Positions 34,144 to 43,015 of a stretch of DNA of 47,654 bases are shown here, piece after piece (the first letter of the stretch is position 1; each line of letters opens with the position of its first letter). The DNA comes from Rhodospirillaceae bacterium (GTDB taxonomy: Bacteria; Pseudomonadota; Alphaproteobacteria; UBA8366): the NCBI GenBank assembly GCA_002716125.1, contig PAZH01000011.1, positions 124,214 to 171,867 of the forward strand. Reading direction: 5' to 3'. The position numbers were made by a program, and so were the translations under genes. Below the pieces are notes generated by a model, which searched no databases, was not told the DNA's origin, and saw only the letters and a list, made by a program, of their open reading frames with translations.

Positions 34144-34329
34144 ATGAGGGAGTCGGCACTGGTATTTTGCCCCTGGTGCGGTGGGCCGACGCCAATGGAT
34201 TACGTCCATGGGCATGCGCAATGCGTCCACTGTAAGATCAACATCGCGCCCTGTTGCGATGGCGAAAACGATTGTTCGAGCGGTCCACGGACCGATGCCG
34301 CCATGATACCGCCGGAGCGGTCGCAATGA
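34144..34329 (+). CDS. Tiny zinc-ribbon protein (61 aa)
   Basis: A 61-residue protein with a compact zinc ribbon: C9 and C12 in VFCPWCGGP, C27 and C30 in AQCVHCKIN, then C37-C38 and C44. The rest is short and polar, so it likely folds around one zinc. I do not recognise a family with known function. Its TGA overlaps the ATG of the nuclease-fold gene (ATGA), so the two are coupled. Confidence 0.75.
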   Translation: MRESALVFCPWCGGPTPMDYVHGHAQCVHCKINIAPCCDGENDCSSGPRTDAAMIPPERSQ

Positions 34330-34793
34330 CGTTTATGACCTCAAATCGAGCCACCCTGCCGGCCGCATTGGCGTGTGCCGTAATCGTCCTCGCGAGCATC
34401 CCGGCCATCGGCGAAGAATTGCGTGGCTTCGCGTCGGTGCAGTCCGGCAACCAAATCTTAATCGGCAAACGCATCGTGCGTCTGTTCGGCATCAAAGCGC
34501 CCGGCAAGGACGACATCTGTCAGATCGAAGAGGCAAAAATGAAATGCGGCGTTGTCGCCTGGTCGGAATTGATCCGCTTGGCCGATGGCTGGCACGTCTC
34601 CTGCGATATCGAACTAAAGACAAAAAACGGACCGGATTTCGCGACCTGCTACGTCGGTGAACTTGATGTAAACGAAGGGATGGTCCGCAGCGGCTGGGCC
34701 AAAGCGGTGCGCCAACAGACGGACCGGTATGTCGTCGACGAAGACGATGCGAAGAACTTCAAACGCGGGCTTTGGGCGCGCGCAAAGCGTTAG
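34326..34793 (+). CDS. Secreted SNase-fold protein lacking key catalytic residues
   Basis: A 155-residue protein with a signal peptide (LPAALACAVIVLASIPAIGE) and a staphylococcal-nuclease-like OB fold. R52 in RIVRLFGIKAPGKDD matches the first catalytic Arg, but the acidic residue that normally follows in the A-P-E motif is Gly60. The second Arg (in the usual Y-G-R) is missing: NGPDFATCYVGELDVNEGMV stands there. VRSGWAKAV and KNFKRGLWARAKR at the end are typical. Four cysteines (65, 74, 93, 108) may form disulfides. It is probably not an active nuclease; a binding role is possible. It converges with the UDP-xylose synthase gene (gap nine bases). Confidence 0.8.
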   Translation: MTFMTSNRATLPAALACAVIVLASIPAIGEELRGFASVQSGNQILIGKRIVRLFGIKAPGKDDICQIEEAKMKCGVVAWSELIRLADGWHVSCDIELKTKNGPDFATCYVGELDVNEGMVRSGWAKAVRQQTDRYVVDEDDAKNFKRGLWARAKR

Positions 34794-34802
34794 TGCGGCG
34801 TC

Positions 34803-35753
34803 TTAAACAACACCTCGGAAATAATCGACCGTTTTGGCCAGCCCCTCGTCGAGGGGCACTTTCGGTTGCCAATCGAGTAAGCGCCGCGCACGCGTGATAT
34901 CCGGGCAACGTTGCAACGGATCGTCGGTCGGCAAATCGCGATATTCCATCGCGGCATCCGCGCCGACAAGGCCGACGATGCGTTCGGCCAAAGTGCCGAT
35001 TTCCGTTTCCACCGGATTGCCGAGATTAACGGGACCGGTTTCCGCTGGCGGTGATTCCATGAGGCGAATCAATCCGTCGACCAAATCATCGATGTAACAA
35101 AACGAGCGCGTCTGCTTACCATCGCCATAGATCGTAATTGGTTCGCCGCGTAAGGCTTGGACAATAAAATTCGACACGACGCGGCCGTCGTCCGGCATCA
35201 TGCGCGGCCCGTAGGTATTGAAAATGCGTGCGACTTTGATCGGCAATCCGTGCTGGCGGTGGTAATCGAAGAACAAGGTCTCTGCACATCGCTTGCCTTC
35301 GTCGTAACACGCCCGCGGCCCAATCGGGTTGACGTTTCCCTGGTAGTCTTCGGTCTGCGGATGAATGGTCGGGTCCCCATAGACTTCGCTGGTCGAGGCT
35401 TGCAGCACACGGACCTTTAGACGCTTCGCCAAGCCGAGAATATTGATGGCGCCATGCACATTGGTCTTTGTGGTTTGAACGGGATCGCGCTGATAGTGAA
35501 CCGGCGAGGCCGGGCAGGCGAGGTTGTAGATTTCGTCGACTTCGATATAGAGCGGAAAGGTCACGTCGTGGCGAATCAGCTCGAAATAGGCGTTGTCGAG
35601 TAAATGGGCAATATTGGCTTTCGCGCCGGTGTAATAGTTATCGACACAGACGACTTCGTTGCCGCGCTCGATCAGTCTTTCGCAAAGATGCGAGCCTATA
35701 AAACCGGCGCCGCCGGTCACCAAGGAGCGAATTTTTCTTGAATTTGACTGCAC
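34803..35753 (-). CDS. uxs: UDP-glucuronic acid decarboxylase (UDP-xylose synthase)
   Basis: A 316-residue SDR enzyme that oxidises, decarboxylates and re-reduces UDP-glucuronate to UDP-xylose using bound NAD. The NAD loop is [22 protein letters not shown]-specific text is clear: [20 protein letters not shown], then [20 protein letters not shown], then [20 protein letters not shown] with the catalytic Y150 and K154. [20 protein letters not shown] and [24 protein letters not shown] text (RCPDITRAR) close the domain. The soluble single-domain form is usual in bacteria. It is divergent from two sugar epimerase genes (gap 129 bases), marking a surface-sugar region. Confidence 0.95.
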   Translation of the reverse strand: MQSNSRKIRSLVTGGAGFIGSHLCERLIERGNEVVCVDNYYTGAKANIAHLLDNAYFELIRHDVTFPLYIEVDEIYNLACPASPVHYQRDPVQTTKTNVHGAINILGLAKRLKVRVLQASTSEVYGDPTIHPQTEDYQGNVNPIGPRACYDEGKRCAETLFFDYHRQHGLPIKVARIFNTYGPRMMPDDGRVVSNFIVQALRGEPITIYGDGKQTRSFCYIDDLVDGLIRLMESPPAETGPVNLGNPVETEIGTLAERIVGLVGADAAMEYRDLPTDDPLQRCPDITRARRLLDWQPKVPLDEGLAKTVDYFRGVV

Positions 35754-35882
35754 CCGCCGCCTCCAAACACCTGAATCACGTCCACGAAACCGTTATAACA
35801 TGCGCACGCGCCTGTCACCTCCGCTAATGTACGTCTGGCGATAAATCGGCTGGCATGATATCGACGTTTTACGGAAGACTTG

Positions 35883-36962
35883 ATGACAAAACGAATCGCT
35901 ATCACCGGAGGCGCCGGCTTCGTCGGCTCCAACCTCGCCATCATGATCGCGCGCGACCGACCGGACTGTTCGGTCATCGCACTCGACAATTTGAAGCGTC
36001 GCGGCAGCGAGTTGACCTTACCGCGCCTGGCCGAAGCGGGCGTGGAATTCAAACACGGTGACGTCCGGATCGCGACGGACCTGGAGCAACTTGGCGACGT
36101 CGACTGCCTGCTCGAATGTTCCGCCGAACCGAGTGTTCTGGCCGGCCATGGCGAAAGTCCCGCTTATTTAATCGACTCTAATCTGAACGGGGCGTTGAAC
36201 TGCTTGGAACACCTTCGGCGGACCGGCGGCGAGATGATTTTCCTGTCATCGAGCCGGGTCTACTCCATTCCGGCCCTTTTGGAGCTGCCGCTGACACCAA
36301 GTGGTCAAAGGTTTGATATCGCCGCCGACGCTTCGGGCGAAGGATGGTCGGGCAAGGGTATCGCGGAAGACTTCAGCACATCGGGCCCCCGGTCGCTTTA
36401 CGGTACAACAAAACTCGCGGCCGAGGCGTTCATCGCGGAATACAGAGCCGCATACGGACTTCGCGCAACGGTCTATCGCTGCGGCGTTCTGACGGGCCCC
36501 TGGCAAATGGGTAAAGTCGATCAAGGATTCGTCACCCTTTGGATGGCCCGACATCTCTTTGGCGGTCCGCTTTCCTATATCGGACACGGCGGCGATGGCA
36601 CGCAGGTCCGCGACGTATTGCATGTCGCCGACCTTTACGACGCCATTGCCCCTTCTCTGGACGGTGTCGGCGATTTGGACGGACAGACCTTTAATCTTGG
36701 CGGCGGGCGCGATGTCAGCGTTTCGTTGCGCGAATTGACCGATCATTGCGAACGGATCAGCGGCAATACGATCGAAATCGCTTCTGTGCCCGAAACCCGA
36801 CCGAACGACATCGCTTATTACATAACCGATACCTCGCGCATCGAAACCCAAACCGGCTGGCAGCCAAAACGCAGTCTGGAAGAAACGTTGGAAGATATAC
36901 ATCGCTGGCTTATCGAGCATCGCCGTGTCTTAGAGCCGATATTGGGCGGAGGGACGTCATGA
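35883..36962 (+). CDS. SDR nucleotide-sugar epimerase, CDP-paratose epimerase-like
   Basis: A 359-residue extended SDR. The NAD loop is [20 protein letters not shown]. The catalytic set is SSSRVYS at about 122-128 and Y173-x3-K177 in [14 protein letters not shown]. Other segments, [20 protein letters not shown] and [20 protein letters not shown], are those of CDP-paratose 2-epimerase (tyvelose pathway) relatives. The exact sugar cannot be read, and no CDP-sugar synthesis genes are in the window. The ATG at 35883 has GGAAG just upstream. Its stop overlaps the start of a second epimerase (ATGA); the pair may act together. Confidence 0.85.
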   Translation: MTKRIAITGGAGFVGSNLAIMIARDRPDCSVIALDNLKRRGSELTLPRLAEAGVEFKHGDVRIATDLEQLGDVDCLLECSAEPSVLAGHGESPAYLIDSNLNGALNCLEHLRRTGGEMIFLSSSRVYSIPALLELPLTPSGQRFDIAADASGEGWSGKGIAEDFSTSGPRSLYGTTKLAAEAFIAEYRAAYGLRATVYRCGVLTGPWQMGKVDQGFVTLWMARHLFGGPLSYIGHGGDGTQVRDVLHVADLYDAIAPSLDGVGDLDGQTFNLGGGRDVSVSLRELTDHCERISGNTIEIASVPETRPNDIAYYITDTSRIETQTGWQPKRSLEETLEDIHRWLIEHRRVLEPILGGGTS

Positions 36963-38023
36963 CGATCGCGCTCGTTACTGGTGCTGCCGGACTTGTGGGG
37001 GCCGCTGCGGTCAAGCATTTCGCAGAGCGCGGGATGGACGTTGTCGGTATCGATAACGACATGCGGAAGTCTTTCTTCGGCGAGGCCGCCAGCACGGCCT
37101 GGAATCGCGACCTATTGCTTCGCACGGTGCCGCGCTACCGTCATGAAGATATCGACATCCGTGACAAGGATCGCATCGACTCGCTGTTCGCCGAGTTTGG
37201 CGCCGAGATCGCCGTGGTTATCCATACCGCCGCGCAACCCTCGCACGACTGGGCGGCGAACGACCCGTTTACGGACTTTACGATTAATGCCAACGGGACG
37301 CTGATCCTGCTGGAGGCTTTCCGAGCGCACTGTCCGGACGCGGTCTTCCTCAACATGAGTACCAACAAAGTCTATGGCGATGCCCCAAATGAGCTCCCGT
37401 TGATCGAGGAAGACACGCGTTGGTCTCTGGATCCGTCGCACCCCTTTGCCGAGAACGGCATCGACGAGACCATGTCCATCGACACATCGGTGCACAGCCT
37501 GTTCGGCGTCTCGAAAGCGGCGGGCGATCTCTTGGTTCAGGAATACGGTCGTAATTTCGGCTTCAAGACGGCCTGCTTCCGGGGTGGCTGTTTGACGGGG
37601 CCCGCCCATTCTGGCGCGCAACTACACGGGTTTCTCGCCTACCTCGCCCGCTGCGCTGTCACCGGAACCCCCTACACCATATTCGGTTACAAAGGGAAGC
37701 AAGTCCGCGACAACCTTCATAGCGACGATCTGGCGGAAGCCTTCTGGGCGGTTTACGAGAACCCGCGCGCCGGCGAAATCTACAACATGGGCGGGGGCAC
37801 CTACGCCAATTGCTCCGTTTTAGAAGCCATCACGCTTTGCGAAGAGATCACCGGCAGGCCGATGGAATGGTCCCTCGACGACGAAAATCGGACCGGAGAT
37901 CATATTTGGTACATCAGCGATCTTGGCCGATTCCAAGATCATTATCCGGCTTGGGCACCAAAATATACGATGGAGTCGATGACGCGAGAGATCATCGAAG
38001 CACTGCAGAACCGCCTCGGCTAA
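36959..38023 (+). CDS. Second CDP-paratose epimerase-like SDR, catalytic Tyr replaced by Phe
   Basis: A 354-residue SDR starting [20 protein letters not shown] behind GGCGGAGGG. Text such as [60 protein letters not shown] and [20 protein letters not shown] is characteristic of the CDP-paratose 2-epimerase group. At the Y-x3-K position the chain reads [10 protein letters not shown], so F182 replaces the usual Tyr while K186 stays. MSTNKVYGD is intact. The activity may be altered or may rely on other residues. The gene overlaps the first epimerase by four bases. Confidence 0.86.
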   Translation: MTIALVTGAAGLVGAAAVKHFAERGMDVVGIDNDMRKSFFGEAASTAWNRDLLLRTVPRYRHEDIDIRDKDRIDSLFAEFGAEIAVVIHTAAQPSHDWAANDPFTDFTINANGTLILLEAFRAHCPDAVFLNMSTNKVYGDAPNELPLIEEDTRWSLDPSHPFAENGIDETMSIDTSVHSLFGVSKAAGDLLVQEYGRNFGFKTACFRGGCLTGPAHSGAQLHGFLAYLARCAVTGTPYTIFGYKGKQVRDNLHSDDLAEAFWAVYENPRAGEIYNMGGGTYANCSVLEAITLCEEITGRPMEWSLDDENRTGDHIWYISDLGRFQDHYPAWAPKYTMESMTREIIEALQNRLG

Positions 38024-38196
38024 GACATTTCTATGATTCAATTTACATAGTGTAACACATTGATTTTATGAATAGTTTTGGAATTTTAGCCGATTTTTTG
38101 AAACAATTGTGTTAGGCAATTGTGTGATTTTTGTTGCGGCAAAAATCTAGTTGCTATATTTTCCCAGCTCTTTTTGAGCTTAGGTGAAGTGAAGAA
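38024..38196. other. AT-rich leader region
   Basis: I count 15 G/C of 60 in 38041-38100 and 19 of 60 in 38101-38160, very low for this GC-rich window. It holds a direct repeat CAATTGTG at 38104-38111 and 38117-38124, and a small hairpin AGCTC-TTTTT-GAGCT at 38166-38180, just before the zinc-ribbon gene. No gene is seen in it. Confidence 0.65.
38131..38160 (+). promoter_or_regulatory. Likely promoter of the 57-residue zinc-ribbon gene
   Basis: TTGTTG at 38131-38136, an 18-base spacer, and TATATT at 38155-38160 fit a sigma70-type promoter within the AT-rich leader. GAAGTGAAGAA precedes the ATG at 38197 as a ribosome site. Confidence 0.5.
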
Positions 38197-38370
38197 ATGG
38201 CATCTCAGTCATCCAACTACAAGAAACCGACTTCGGACCGCAAACACGAGAAGAAAGAGCGTAAATGCTTGATGTGCGGCACGAAGTTCACGTCGAGTCA
38301 CTATGGGGAGCGTGTCTGTCAATCGTGCAAAAGCACTTCGGCCTGGCGGGATTCTAGCCTCGCTGCCTGA
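38197..38370 (+). CDS. Small basic zinc-ribbon protein (57 aa)
   Basis: A 57-residue protein too short for many gene callers. It opens with a polar basic tail (MASQSSNYKKPTSDRKHEKK), then has two CxxC knuckles: RKCLMCGTKF (C24, C27) and RVCQSCKSTS (C41, C44), joined by TSSHYGE, and ends SAWRDSSLAA. The pattern suggests one structural zinc and possible nucleic-acid or ribosome binding. It resembles small conserved alphaproteobacterial proteins, recalled only loosely. A promoter and ribosome site stand directly upstream in an AT-rich leader, and the reading frame is compact, which supports expression. Confidence 0.78.
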   Translation: MASQSSNYKKPTSDRKHEKKERKCLMCGTKFTSSHYGERVCQSCKSTSAWRDSSLAA

Positions 38371-38404
38371 CGGCATCCGGTTCCAAGACCACGTTTTGTA
38401 GAAG

Positions 38405-38428
38405 TATCGGCAGTGTAGACTGCCGATA
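38405..38428. terminator. 10-bp perfect hairpin after the zinc-ribbon gene
   Basis: TATCGGCAGT (38405-38414) and ACTGCCGATA (38419-38428) pair perfectly around a GTAG loop, followed by a short CTTTC. It is a possible terminator for the small gene or an RNA element, as the T-run is weak. Confidence 0.55.
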
Positions 38429-38442
38429 TGCTTTCGTGTCAT

Positions 38443-38459
38443 CAGCGCTTGCAGCGCTG
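38443..38459. repeat. 7-bp hairpin before the OGT-like gene
   Basis: CAGCGCT (38443-38449) and AGCGCTG (38453-38459) pair with a TGC loop, 25 bases before the GTG start of the OGT-like gene. It may be part of its leader. Confidence 0.4.
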
Positions 38460-38483
38460 ACCATGCGGCCTTAGAGAAGGCAC

Positions 38484-40415
38484 GTGACCGATTCTGACGA
38501 AACGATTCAAGCACTCCTAAACCGTGCTGTATCATTACAGCGCGGCTATTCGTATGCCGAAGCGGAAGTCGTAGCCCGCCGCGCAACTGCCCAAAATCCC
38601 GATCATGCGAACGCCCATTGCATTCTTGGGGTCGCTCTCTCTCATCTCAACCGGATCGAAGATGCCGTTATTGCCTTTGAAAGGGCGGTCGCGCTGAAGC
38701 CTGACTATACGAACGCGCTCTGCAATCTAGGCTCCGCCCTCCATCGCCTGAAGAAGTATTCCGAGGCGGAACGCGCCTATCGCGGCGCCTTGGCCGTCGA
38801 CGAGAAATACGCGCTGGCGCAAACCGGTCTCGCGGCGACATTGCAAGAGAGCCGCAAGCGCGGCGTCACACTCGCCAAAATTAACATATCAATGGGAAGC
38901 GGGCGCAAACCGCAGGTCACGACAGTCTCGACACAAGGCAGCATCGCGGAACGACGCCGACAGGAGGCGCAGGACGTCATCGACGCGTTTCAGGATGCCG
39001 CTGACCGGCCACCCAATGATGGGCTGGCGGCCTCCCAACTCTATTTCGAAAAGCGCCATGCCTGTGACTGGGCAGGCCTTCGCGAGATCGAAATGCGTAC
39101 GGACGCCCTGACGGCGACGGCGGTCGATCGCGGAACCGCACCTGGCGAACACGCTTTTATTCACATCGCCCGCGTCGAAGACACGGCAAAAAACTTGGTC
39201 GTCGCCCGGCTGCACGCCGATGAGATCGTGCAAAAAGTCGCCCGCCGAGGTTCTCGTCCTTATTCCCATGTCCTGCCGCAGGCGCGAAAAGAGCGTGTTC
39301 GACTTGGCTATCTCTCTGCCGATTTTCGCGATCATGCGATCGGTCATCTCATCGCCGGCATGTTCGACAAACACGATCGATCACGGTTCGAAGTTTTTGC
39401 CTATTCACATGGCGAAGACGACGAAAGCGACTTCCGCCGGCGCGTCGTCGCATCGGCCGATCAATTCATCGATATCCAAGAGCTTTCGGACGAAGCCGCG
39501 GCGGCACGGATCAAAAGCGATGAAATCGACATTCTTATCGACTTGAGCGGCCAGATACGCGGCAATCGGCTTGAAATTCTTGCGTTGAAACCAGCACCGC
39601 TACAGGTCGCGTATATCGGATTCCCAGGCTCGAACGGCGCCGCCTTCATCGATTACATGTTCACGGACAAGACCGTTACCCCGGAAGCGCATTTGGACAA
39701 CTATAGCGAAGCGACCGCCTACCTACCCCATTGCTATCTCATCACCGACGACGCGCAGCCGATTTCGGACGCACCGATCAGCCGCAAGAGTCAGAACCTG
39801 CCCGACGACGCCATTGTCTTTTGCTCTTTCAATCAAGGCTTCAAGATCACGCCGGACGTGTTCGACGCCTGGTGCGAAATCATGGCGGACACCAAAGACA
39901 GTGTCCTTTGGTTGCTCGAGAAGAATCCCTTGGCACAGTTCAATCTCCGCAAGGAAGCGCAAACGCGCGGCATTGACGGCGACCGACTGATTTTCGCCAA
40001 TCGGATTCCGAAGCCAGACCATATGGCTCGCACGCGGCTCGCCGATTTAGCCTTGGACACAGGAATCTACACCAGCCACGTGACGACGTGCGACATGCTC
40101 TGGGCAGGCCTGCCCGTGATCACCCGGCTCGGTCGGCACTTCGCATCTCGCGTCTCTGCGAGCGCACTCAAGGCGGCCAGCTTACCGGAGTTGATCACAG
40201 AGAGTTGGCCGGCGTTTGTCGCGCTTGGAAAGCAGCTTGCGGACGACCGGAGCCTACTCGCGTCGTATCGAAACCGGCTGGCGGATGGTCGCAAATCGGC
40301 GCCGCTTTTCGATACCGCCCGCTCCGTACGCGCCATGGAACACGGGTTCGAGGAAATGTGGCGACGCTATCTGGACGGCGAGGCACCCGCGCGTATCGAT
40401 ATTCCGGATCGGTAG
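38484..40415 (+). CDS. O-GlcNAc-transferase-like protein (TPR + GT41)
   Basis: A 643-residue soluble protein. The GTG start at 38484 follows AGAGAAGG by six bases. Residues about 15-125 form TPR repeats (ANAHCILGVALSHLNRIEDA, NALCNLGSALHRLKKYSEAE). After a linker, the GT41 catalytic region begins at RVRLGYLSADFRDHAIGHLI, with the His in the place used by human OGT. Then come EIDILIDLSGQIRGNRLEIL, QVAYIGFPGSNGAAFIDYMF, VFCSFNQGFKITPDVFDAWC and TGIYTSHVTTCDMLWAGLPV. By family it would transfer a sugar from a UDP-sugar to Ser/Thr of proteins; the donor and targets are unknown. UDP-sugar genes lie nearby. Confidence 0.9.
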   Translation: MTDSDETIQALLNRAVSLQRGYSYAEAEVVARRATAQNPDHANAHCILGVALSHLNRIEDAVIAFERAVALKPDYTNALCNLGSALHRLKKYSEAERAYRGALAVDEKYALAQTGLAATLQESRKRGVTLAKINISMGSGRKPQVTTVSTQGSIAERRRQEAQDVIDAFQDAADRPPNDGLAASQLYFEKRHACDWAGLREIEMRTDALTATAVDRGTAPGEHAFIHIARVEDTAKNLVVARLHADEIVQKVARRGSRPYSHVLPQARKERVRLGYLSADFRDHAIGHLIAGMFDKHDRSRFEVFAYSHGEDDESDFRRRVVASADQFIDIQELSDEAAAARIKSDEIDILIDLSGQIRGNRLEILALKPAPLQVAYIGFPGSNGAAFIDYMFTDKTVTPEAHLDNYSEATAYLPHCYLITDDAQPISDAPISRKSQNLPDDAIVFCSFNQGFKITPDVFDAWCEIMADTKDSVLWLLEKNPLAQFNLRKEAQTRGIDGDRLIFANRIPKPDHMARTRLADLALDTGIYTSHVTTCDMLWAGLPVITRLGRHFASRVSASALKAASLPELITESWPAFVALGKQLADDRSLLASYRNRLADGRKSAPLFDTARSVRAMEHGFEEMWRRYLDGEAPARIDIPDR

Positions 40416-40490
40416 AGCTTCTCTTTCCGGTTTGACGGGGTAAATCAGGTAGAAACATCCGATAGCCAAGAAAAATGGGGGATTCGCACA

Positions 40491-41678
40491 ATGCCAGGTG
40501 TTTTGGACGGGATTAGAGTGTTGGACTTCGGTCGTTACATCGCCGGACCGTGGTGCGCAGCCCTGCTCGGCGATCTCGGCGCAGAGGTCATCCGGGTCGA
40601 GAAAGTCGACGGCGGCGAAGACCGGTTCAACTACGAGATCGGCGACGAACCCGGCTCCGGCAGCATGTTCATGCAATGCAATCGGAACAAAAAGGGCGTG
40701 ACTCTCAATCCGACGAAACCGGAAGGCCGCGAAATTCAGGAAAAGCTGATCGCCACGGCAGATGTCGTTATCGCCAATATGCCACCGCGCGCGCTCGAAC
40801 AGTTGGGCCTCGATTACGAGAGTCTGAAAGCAATCAAACCGGACATCATCCTCGTGACCAATACAGCGTTCGGAACCGTCGGCCCTTATGCTAAGAAGGT
40901 CGGCTTCGATTCCGTTGCCCAGGCGATGAGCGGCAATATGATCATGAGCGGCGCGCCGAATCAGCCGGCGAAATCGTTCGGTCCTTACGTGGACTACGGC
41001 ACCGCCGGTCTCTGTGCTTTCGGCACCATGGCAGCGATCATGCACCGGAACGCTACCGGGGAAGGCCAGGAAGTCCAGGGCGCGCTGTTGGCGACGGCCC
41101 TTATGACGACCAACGCCATTATGTCGGAAGAAGCGGTCACCGGCCGCGGGCGCGTGCCCACCGGCAACCGGGGGCAGGTGTCGGCACCTTCCGATCTATT
41201 CCGCACCAAGGACGGGCATATCTACGTCATCTGCGCCGGACAACCCATGTTTGAGCGCTGGGCCGCCTTGATGGGCGATAACCACTGGACCGTCGAAGAA
41301 CGTTTCGCGACGGACGACGGCCGAGCCGAGCATGGCGAAGAGATCAGCGCCCGGATGCAGAAATGGTGCGAGGACAAGACCACGGAAGAAGCCATGGATA
41401 TTCTCGAAGAACACCGAATTCCCGTCGGGCCCGTGTACAATCTTCAGCAAGCCCTCGACGATCCGCATATCAAAGCAAGCGGAATGCTGACGGATGTCGA
41501 CTATCCGGGCATGGCGAAACCGGCGCCGATCACGTCGACTCCGGTGAAACTGATGAAAACACCGGGTGAGATCCGCCACCGGGCACCGCAGCTCGGCGAG
41601 CATACCGATGAAATCATCGGTGCACTCGGATACGACACGGATCGCTTGGCCGCATTGCGGCAGCAACGGATAATCTGA
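40491..41678 (+). CDS. Family III CoA-transferase (CaiB/BaiF) 1
   Basis: A 395-residue CoA-transferase that moves CoA between carboxylic acids, usually as a dimer. The N-terminus LDGIRVLDFGRYIAGPWCAA and ALLGDLGAEVIRVEK are standard. The catalytic Asp is D168 in FGPYVDYGTAG, the same position as in formyl-CoA transferase. MAAIMHRNATGEGQEVQGAL is the next mark, and the C-terminus ends with TPGEIRHRAPQLGEHTDEII. Donor and acceptor acids cannot be told. A second CoA-transferase follows after 52 bases on the same strand. Confidence 0.93.
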   Translation: MPGVLDGIRVLDFGRYIAGPWCAALLGDLGAEVIRVEKVDGGEDRFNYEIGDEPGSGSMFMQCNRNKKGVTLNPTKPEGREIQEKLIATADVVIANMPPRALEQLGLDYESLKAIKPDIILVTNTAFGTVGPYAKKVGFDSVAQAMSGNMIMSGAPNQPAKSFGPYVDYGTAGLCAFGTMAAIMHRNATGEGQEVQGALLATALMTTNAIMSEEAVTGRGRVPTGNRGQVSAPSDLFRTKDGHIYVICAGQPMFERWAALMGDNHWTVEERFATDDGRAEHGEEISARMQKWCEDKTTEEAMDILEEHRIPVGPVYNLQQALDDPHIKASGMLTDVDYPGMAKPAPITSTPVKLMKTPGEIRHRAPQLGEHTDEIIGALGYDTDRLAALRQQRII

Positions 41679-41730
41679 CAAATGCCGCCGCACGATGCTA
41701 CAGTGCCGCGGCTATAAAGGGAGTAGTACG

Positions 41731-42888
41731 ATGGAAATGGCGCTTTCGCATATCAAGGTTCTCGACCTGACGTCGAACCTTTCTGGGCCTTACTGCGCGA
41801 TGTTACTCGCGGACCAGGGGGCGGACGTGATCAAGATCGAACGGCCGGATGTCGGCGACGATATGCGGGTCACACCGCCCTTTATTGGAGACCAAAGCGC
41901 CCCGTTCATGATTTGGAACCGCAATAAGCGGAGCATGATCCTGGACCTGAAGTCGCCCGAAGGACTCGAGAATTTCAAGCGCCTGGCAATGGACGCAGAT
42001 GTCATCGTCGAGAACTACAAGCCCGGCACCGCCGACCGTATCGGTATCGGCTATGAAGCCATCAAAGCGATCAATCCGCGGATCATCTATTGTTCGATCT
42101 CAGGTTTCGGTCAGACGGGTCCTTACGCGCCGCGCGGCGGCTTCGACCTGATCAGCCAATCAATGACCGGCCTCGCCGCCGTCACCGGACACGAGGACGA
42201 GGGGCCGCACCGGCTGCCGATCCCGATTACCGATCTCTGCGGCGGCATGAACGGCTGCATCGGCGTCCTGACGGCGTTGGCCGCGCGGGAACGCACCGGC
42301 GAAGGCCAGCAAATCGACGTTTCCCTGTTCGAATCCGGCATTGCGCTCGGCGTCTACGAAGCGGGATATTATTTCGCAACCGGCGAGCAGCCGCCGAAGC
42401 TGGGCCAAAAACACCGCGGCTCCGCACCCTACCAAATCTTCCCGACGCAAGACGGCCATTTTTGTATCGGGGCGGCATCGGAGCGGTTCTGGTCGAAAGT
42501 CTGCAAAGTGCTCGGCTGCGAGGAGCTGATCGAGGATCCGCGCTTTAAGACCAAGAAGGACCGCGTCGCAAACAACGACGCGCTGAGCGCGATTCTCGCC
42601 GGATACTTCAAGACCAACACCAACGATCACTGGTTCAAACTGATCGACGCTGAAGGCATTCCCTGCGGCCCGGTGATGGACCACGTACAGGTCTATAACG
42701 ACCCGCAGACGCAGGCGCGGGACATGGTCGCCGAGGTGGACCACCCGAGCGCGGGCAAGACGAAGACGCTCGGCGTGCACATTAAATTACGGGGTACACC
42801 CGGCGCGGTGCGGCGCCCGGCTCCGATGCACGGCGAGCATACGGACGAAATCCTCGCCGAATTGGCCGAGAAACAAGCGGCCGAATAA
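41731..42888 (+). CDS. Family III CoA-transferase (CaiB/BaiF) 2
   Basis: A 385-residue paralog of the preceding enzyme. The ATG at 41731 follows AAGGGAG closely; the open frame upstream is not conserved. Marks are LSHIKVLDLTSNLSGPYCAM, ISGFGQTGPYAPRGGFDLIS, the catalytic D168 in IPITDLCGGMNG, and ALAARERTGEGQQIDVSLFE. The two differ along their length, so they are not a recent duplication. Two hairpins follow the gene. Confidence 0.93.
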   Translation: MEMALSHIKVLDLTSNLSGPYCAMLLADQGADVIKIERPDVGDDMRVTPPFIGDQSAPFMIWNRNKRSMILDLKSPEGLENFKRLAMDADVIVENYKPGTADRIGIGYEAIKAINPRIIYCSISGFGQTGPYAPRGGFDLISQSMTGLAAVTGHEDEGPHRLPIPITDLCGGMNGCIGVLTALAARERTGEGQQIDVSLFESGIALGVYEAGYYFATGEQPPKLGQKHRGSAPYQIFPTQDGHFCIGAASERFWSKVCKVLGCEELIEDPRFKTKKDRVANNDALSAILAGYFKTNTNDHWFKLIDAEGIPCGPVMDHVQVYNDPQTQARDMVAEVDHPSAGKTKTLGVHIKLRGTPGAVRRPAPMHGEHTDEILAELAEKQAAE

Positions 42889-42892
42889 AACA

Positions 42893-42924
42893 AACGCCGC
42901 CACGCATTCAAGCGGTGCGGCGTT
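42893..42924 (+). terminator. Hairpin after the CoA-transferase genes
   Basis: AACGCCGC (42893-42900) pairs with GCGGCGTT (42917-42924) five bases after the CoA-transferase stop. The loop is 16 bases. There is no strong T-run, so it may be a processing or rho-independent-like element. Confidence 0.45.
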
Positions 42925-42947
42925 CAGGCGATCTCTTTGTCTCGCGT

Positions 42948-42975
42948 AAGCGGCGTCCCGACGGGCGCCGCTTTT
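42948..42975 (+). terminator. Intrinsic terminator between convergent units
   Basis: AAGCGGCG (42948-42955), bulged T, CCC, loop GAC, GGG, CGCCGCTT (42966-42973), then more T (four in a row at 42972-42975). It has the stem-plus-T-run form of an intrinsic terminator for the plus-strand CoA-transferases, and lies 40 bases beyond the end of the minus-strand acidic gene. Confidence 0.6.
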
Positions 42976-43015
42976 CGCTGTCTCAGTCGGCCAAACTTAA
43001 TTGGCGGAAATTTGC

